This document shows positions 59,945 to 64,000 of a DNA stretch of 64,000 nt, one piece after another (the stretch's first letter is position 1; each line of letters begins with the position of its first letter). The stretch is from Parus major. Lineage: Eukaryota > Chordata > Aves > Passeriformes > Paridae. The notes under the pieces were generated by a model, which did not search any database, was not told where the DNA came from, and saw only the letters and a program-made list of their open reading frames with translations. The translations under genes were made by a program, and so were the position numbers. Location: contig NC_031799.1 in the NCBI RefSeq assembly GCF_001522545.3, forward strand, positions 40,602,001 through 40,666,000, given 5' to 3'.

Positions 59945-60160
59945 GTGCCGGGATTTGCTGGTGAGGGCGTCGGTGTGGCTGCACCTGTTGTGCCGCGGCG
60001 GGGTGCGGTGGGATGCGCTGCGGTGCGGGAGCCGCCGCCAGCTGCCAGCCCCGACTCTGCCCAGCAACCCGGCCACGCTCCATCTGCCGCTCCCGTAATG
60101 AGGCGAGCCGGCCTCTGGCACAAGCCAGCCCTCGCTCCCCTATTCACCCGCATCCCCCTT
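59945..60160. promoter_or_regulatory. Orphan CpG island far downstream of GADD45G
   Basis: About 21 CpG occur in 215 bp, with GC content well above the flanks. The block includes repeated GCGGTG/GCGCTG motifs near 60,004-60,031. No start codon context, splice sites or known family marks a coding gene here. A promoter of a non-coding RNA, a CpG-rich enhancer, or the 5' end of an unseen transcript are the options. Confidence 0.6.
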
Positions 60161-60345
60161 TCAGCGTCCTATTGTTCTTCCCTAATGGCCTTACAATAGC
60201 CCTGCCTGTTGCCTTTACAGCCGCAGTGAGGCCAACCGGGGAAAGTCTTAATCTCTGCTTCAAATTAAAGGGACTCCTCTGAATTAATAATGTTGCCAGG
60301 AATGCACTGCCTGATACGAGGGGATGTATAGCACTCTTCAGCCCT
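60161..60345. promoter_or_regulatory. Candidate conserved non-coding element next to the CpG island
   Basis: Unique sequence with dense developmental-type motifs: CCTATTGTTCT (SOX-like), TTAATCTCTGC and GAATTAATAATG (homeobox-like), CTTCAAATTAAAGG (TCF/LEF- or SOX-like) and GATTAGC. No repeat family is recognisable. Conservation cannot be tested from one sequence, so this stays a candidate. Confidence 0.3.
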
Positions 60346-63300
60346 CAGCAGCTGTGATTAGCTGGGGCTTGAAGTGTCCTGTCACAATATTTCATCCTGC
60401 TCCCCCGCCGCCCCCTCCCCACCGGCAGGGTTGCCACATGGCCTGTCTTGTGCTGCCTTTTCAAGCCCTGTGCCAATCACGCAGGAAAGATGCCCCAGAT
60501 AGGGTGACAGATGGAGCCGGGGTAGTCCGAGGCTAGACTGGAGCCTGGAGCACTCGCTCACGGCTCAATTCGCCACAGATTTACCATGCAGAGCAGCAAG
60601 GCAGGAGAAGGGACCTCCCAGCTGGGCTCCCCGCACCGGGCAGGGGAGCCCACCTGTATCCCAGCCCCATGCATGGGCAGATCCTGGCAGAATCTGTTCT
60701 GTGGCCTGATTAGAAACCCCTGACAGCGAGTCTCAGGGGTGCAGTGGATGAAAAAAGAGCCTGTCCTGTGGGGGAGAGGTTTTCCTCTGCTGTGAGGGGT
60801 AGGTTTGTAGATACGTAGGGAAAAACATATCCCCCATTAGAGGGTCATTGACATTCCCAGGCCTACGCAATCATAAGATTCTAGCCTTGAACATAAAGGC
60901 AGTTCCAGCCTGACAACCTTGTTCCAGCCAGAGAATTCTTATTCCAGTAACAGGAGCTGCAAATGAAAGAAGAAAATAGCCCTAATTTTTGTTTGATAAC
61001 ATTCCAACTTAAAGACAGAAAGTTTACTGCCAAATTTATTTCAAATAGATTAATCAGGGCATATTGTTGAGAAGCAGCACAGTGTAAAATGGAAATTTTC
61101 TAAACTGGGAAATTCCAAAGTCTGTGTTAGAGAACTCCTGGAGCAAAACCCTTCAATGTCCCCACCCATATCCATGGAATTGAAGCTGGCACTAACTCTG
61201 CACAAGGTCTAGTTCTGCCCTTGGTGCAAGACTGAGCTCCTCTATAGCCTGCCAGCCACTGCTGAGGACTCTGCCAGGACTCTGCCACCCTGTCTACAAC
61301 AAATGTCCCTGTGCTGGTCACATGCATGATAAATTTTTCTCCCTGAGCAGTGTAAGAGAGACAAATCCTTTTGGCTGCTCCATTCTTTATGTTTGTCCAG
61401 CTGCCCAGAGTTAGAGGTTACAACTCCCACACAGACCAGCAAGGTGTCTTCTGCCTTTGCTGGATAACTGGACTGCTTTGACAAAGGCTGCTGCTGCTGC
61501 TATGAGATTTTGCTGTGCAAACTACCTAGTGGTAGCATCTCCTGATACTTCTGCATGCTATTTCTGCTCTACAAATTTGAACTAAAACTCAGAACTTTAC
61601 ACTAAAAATACTGGCTTAATGAACTGGTTTGCACATAGAGAAAGCGAGTCATGGGCCCCCAGAAACAGCAATGAATGAAAGGCTGGATCTTGAAGGCCAC
61701 TCTTCAGGCTCGTGCTTACTAAACCTTTGTGAGTTTCATGCATTAAAGTTTCATGCATTCTCTTTCTACTTGATGTCTACTATTTTTATTTTGAGACATC
61801 TATTTCTGACTGTGTGTTGCTTCCTGCCCTTATTGTCCTACATGGGGGTAATTGAGGATGGCACTTATATTTGTCCAAGTGATATCAAAACACACCTCTC
61901 TGTGCTTTCTCTGAGTACTTTAGGAAAACCCTGACTGCATCCCAATGATTAATGCTGACATTCCCCAGTCAAAGCACGATTGCATTTGTTGAAGATCCCT
62001 GTTCACCAGGGCAAGGCTATTAGGATCCCCGAGGTGTCTGTATATGTGTGGGTCTCGGGGATGTGGCATCTCCTTTGTTGGTTAAGCCCATTGCTTTCTA
62101 CGGATTTGCTAATCTTGGAAGAACTGTCAGGATACTGTGTCAGATCACCGTGGCCTCGGTCCAGCATGCAAATGCATGGATATGTTTTTGCCCTCTGGCC
62201 AGGAGTGCTGTATCAAACAGCCTGTGACGCTCACAGTGTGCTCAGCAGGTGCTAAGCGTGGGTCAGGTGTACCATATGCCATATGGTCTGCTTAGCACAG
62301 TGTTTCTTTTAAGTTCTTTAAATTACAGGCCAGGTAAGATAAAGCAAGTAAAAGCGTGTCTACAGAGCAGGCCGGGGAATATGCAGCAGTAACACAGAAG
62401 TTATTCCTTATCATATGAAATGACTGAGAGTGGTGAAGAATTGTCCACTTGACTCCAAAAAGGTTATGGTGATGAAAGGTTTGAGAGTGAGGTTTGTTTG
62501 TTCCTTTGCTTAGAGAGGAAACTATGCAAGAGATCTCTGCAAAAGCAGCAGATGAGGCAGTTCCTTTTAAAATGCCTAGTCTATGGGAGCCACCGCGTGT
62601 AGAAATCAATCAAATTCCCATTTAATGATTAGCCAGAAGGCTGGTGACAGGAATACATGCATACTTTAAAACAATCTACATGGGAAAAGGAAATGAAACT
62701 GTTTTAAGGGTTTGAGGTTTTTATAGATCCTCTCCACAACACATATGTTTGCAAAATGAATTTCCTTAAGAAACTCTGTGTTTTGTCAGGAGCTAATGTG
62801 AAGCACAGAGACACAATTTTGTAAAGTTACGTTCACTGGAAAGAGACAAGCATATTTACAGAACCAGCTGGGATTTGTAACTGCTATGTTTGTGAGCTCA
62901 CTTGTGGCAACTGCACTGGCAAACGGCTGCAGTGTTCAATTTATCATTTGTGTGCATATTTGCTGTCACTGCAGGCAGAAATTTGGCATGCAACCGTGCT
63001 TATGTTTGTGCAGATGCAATTATGCCTTGCCTTTTTATGGTATTAATGCACCATCTTTTTCTTCATCTTGATCTGAAGTGACTGTCCCTTGCACATTAAG
63101 GTGGAGAGATCACCGGTCCAGCTACATACACTTTAACACACTTTATGCACATACGTCCCTGCTTTACTTAGAAGTGTAGGCCTTCCTCACCACCCAGGGA
63201 AAAAGGTAAAATCATGATGTATAGGCTTTCCCTGCCCCTCCAGATTGTTTACGCTGCTCTCTCTCCAGGATAAAACTCTCAAACGACTGGTGTGTAAAAG

Positions 63301-63532
63301 AGGAGAATAGGGGAACCACGTGCCAGGCTACTGGAGGCCTGTCCTTTTCATACCCTGTAATTTTGCAGGGGATTGTTTCAGCAGTGAAGGTATAATGCAG
63401 CTATCCGGGGAGTCCTGCCCTTTGAAGCCGGCTGTTTTGTTCTGAAATCAGCCAAAGTTCAAGCTCATACGTGTGCGGAGCAGCGCTGGGGGAAGGCAGG
63501 GGTGGGTTTTGTGACAAGGCCGCATTTCAGAG
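60346..63532. other. Non-coding DNA
   Basis: GC-richer to about 60,700, then AT-rich. A short palindrome ACCATATGCCATATGGT lies at about 62,270-62,286. No gene, RNA or repeat family is recognised. Confidence 0.55.
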
Positions 63533-63938
63533 CACGTGCTGCCAACTGTTGCCAAAGGCACATATATGTAGATATTACTTCTCCTCGGCCCCAGCGCTGC
63601 CTTCCTCATTGTTCAGTGCAGGCAGGCGGCAGGCCCCAGCTGACAGCTGTGCATTGCGTGTATCGCTAACAGCTGCCTTTTCCTGGGGGGAAATTAAAAG
63701 ATTAGGGGGATGTGGGCACGTGCTGGCTTCTGGAGATGGAGACAATGCTTGATTTAGGGTGGAACTTGTCTGCAAGGGCCCACAAAGGAGGGAGGCTGGA
63801 GGGAGGCGAAGGGTCAGGGGGGCTCTTGCTTTGCGGGAGACAAAAGGAGGGAGGAAGGAGAGGAGGAGGAGGAGGAGGAGAAGTGAAAAGCGGCTGCGAC
63901 AGGGCTCTGAAAAGGCTGCCTTGGTCCAGCAACAGCTG
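63533..63938. promoter_or_regulatory. E-box cluster, candidate bHLH-bound enhancer
   Basis: CAGCTG occurs at 63637-63642, 63644-63649 and 63670-63675 (three within 39 bp) and again at 63933-63938. CACGTG occurs at 63533-63538 and 63717-63722. CAGCTG is the form preferred by ASCL1-type proneural and myogenic factors. The sequence is unique and moderately GC-rich. Function is inference. Confidence 0.35.
63780..63890 (+). repeat. Purine-rich tract with (GGA)n
   Basis: A G/A-dominated strand runs over about 110 bp and contains eight to nine GGA units at 63857-63882. It is low complexity, and long reading frames on either strand through it are Arg/Gly- or Pro/Ser-rich artefacts. Confidence 0.85.
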
Positions 63939-64000
63939 CTCCCACACAAGAAATTTGAGACGGTCCTTTCACAAACACAACGGCTGGCAGAAGAATAGGG

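Noticed and set aside
1..64000. CRISPR arrays, operons, prokaryotic elements
   Set aside because: Introns, CR1 LINEs and CpG islands show a vertebrate nuclear genome; no regularly spaced repeats were seen.

Overview
This is a vertebrate, and specifically bird-like, nuclear window. Seven fragments of CR1 LINE (the dominant avian retrotransposon) are recognisable, and a tRNA-Ile-headed SINE with a CR1-type tail lies inside one of them. That SINE type is known to me from songbird genomes (TguSINE1-like), so a passerine is the most likely source. Very compact introns and a sharp CpG island at the only gene also fit a bird.

Only one protein-coding gene can be supported: GADD45G, on the + strand, with four exons between about 24,447 and 26,085 and a CDS of 159 codons. 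It has a TATA box, a CCAAT box, an octamer-like site and an E-box within about 180 bp upstream of the inferred start. It also has a CpG island, three short introns (115, 107 and 301 bp), and a roughly 560-nt 3'UTR ending at a canonical AATAAA. The remaining roughly 62 kb is non-coding. The many short open reading frames there lack codon-level, splice or family support, so I treat them as chance. From established synteny knowledge, GADD45G sits in a gene-poor interval in vertebrates (on chromosome Z in birds, as I recall), which agrees with what is seen.

Layout: 1-15,650 is mostly unique non-coding DNA with one GC-richer patch (1.84-2.64 kb) holding an exon-like coiled-coil reading frame, a strong hairpin near 7.45 kb, a perfect CRE palindrome at 11.44 kb and an exon-like 62-bp block at 15.24 kb. 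From 15,652 to 16,871 is a retroelement knot: a minus-strand CR1 carrying a foldback and the nested SINE, followed head-on by a plus-strand CR1. Further CR1 copies lie at 18.3-18.7 and 20.1-21.0 kb. At 21.06-21.40 kb a very CpG-rich block ends, read on the minus strand, in AATAAA followed 18 nt later by a 56-nt A run, like a retroposed mRNA. A CR1 fragment at 23.7-24.0 kb abuts the GADD45G promoter. The 38 kb downstream of the gene contains one old CR1 (41.05-41.75 kb), another at 55.06-55.89 kb, a diverged direct-repeat pair (37.2 and 39.1 kb), an orphan CpG island at 59.95-60.16 kb followed by AT-richer sequence with homeobox/SOX-like motifs, and an E-box cluster at 63.5-63.95 kb.

The best reading of the whole is a single stress- and differentiation-responsive gene inside a regulatory landscape invaded by CR1. 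The most unusual items are the nested SINE and foldback, the poly(A)-tailed CpG-rich block, the direct-repeat pair and the orphan CpG island. Regulatory roles are inference: no alignment, expression or chromatin data were available.
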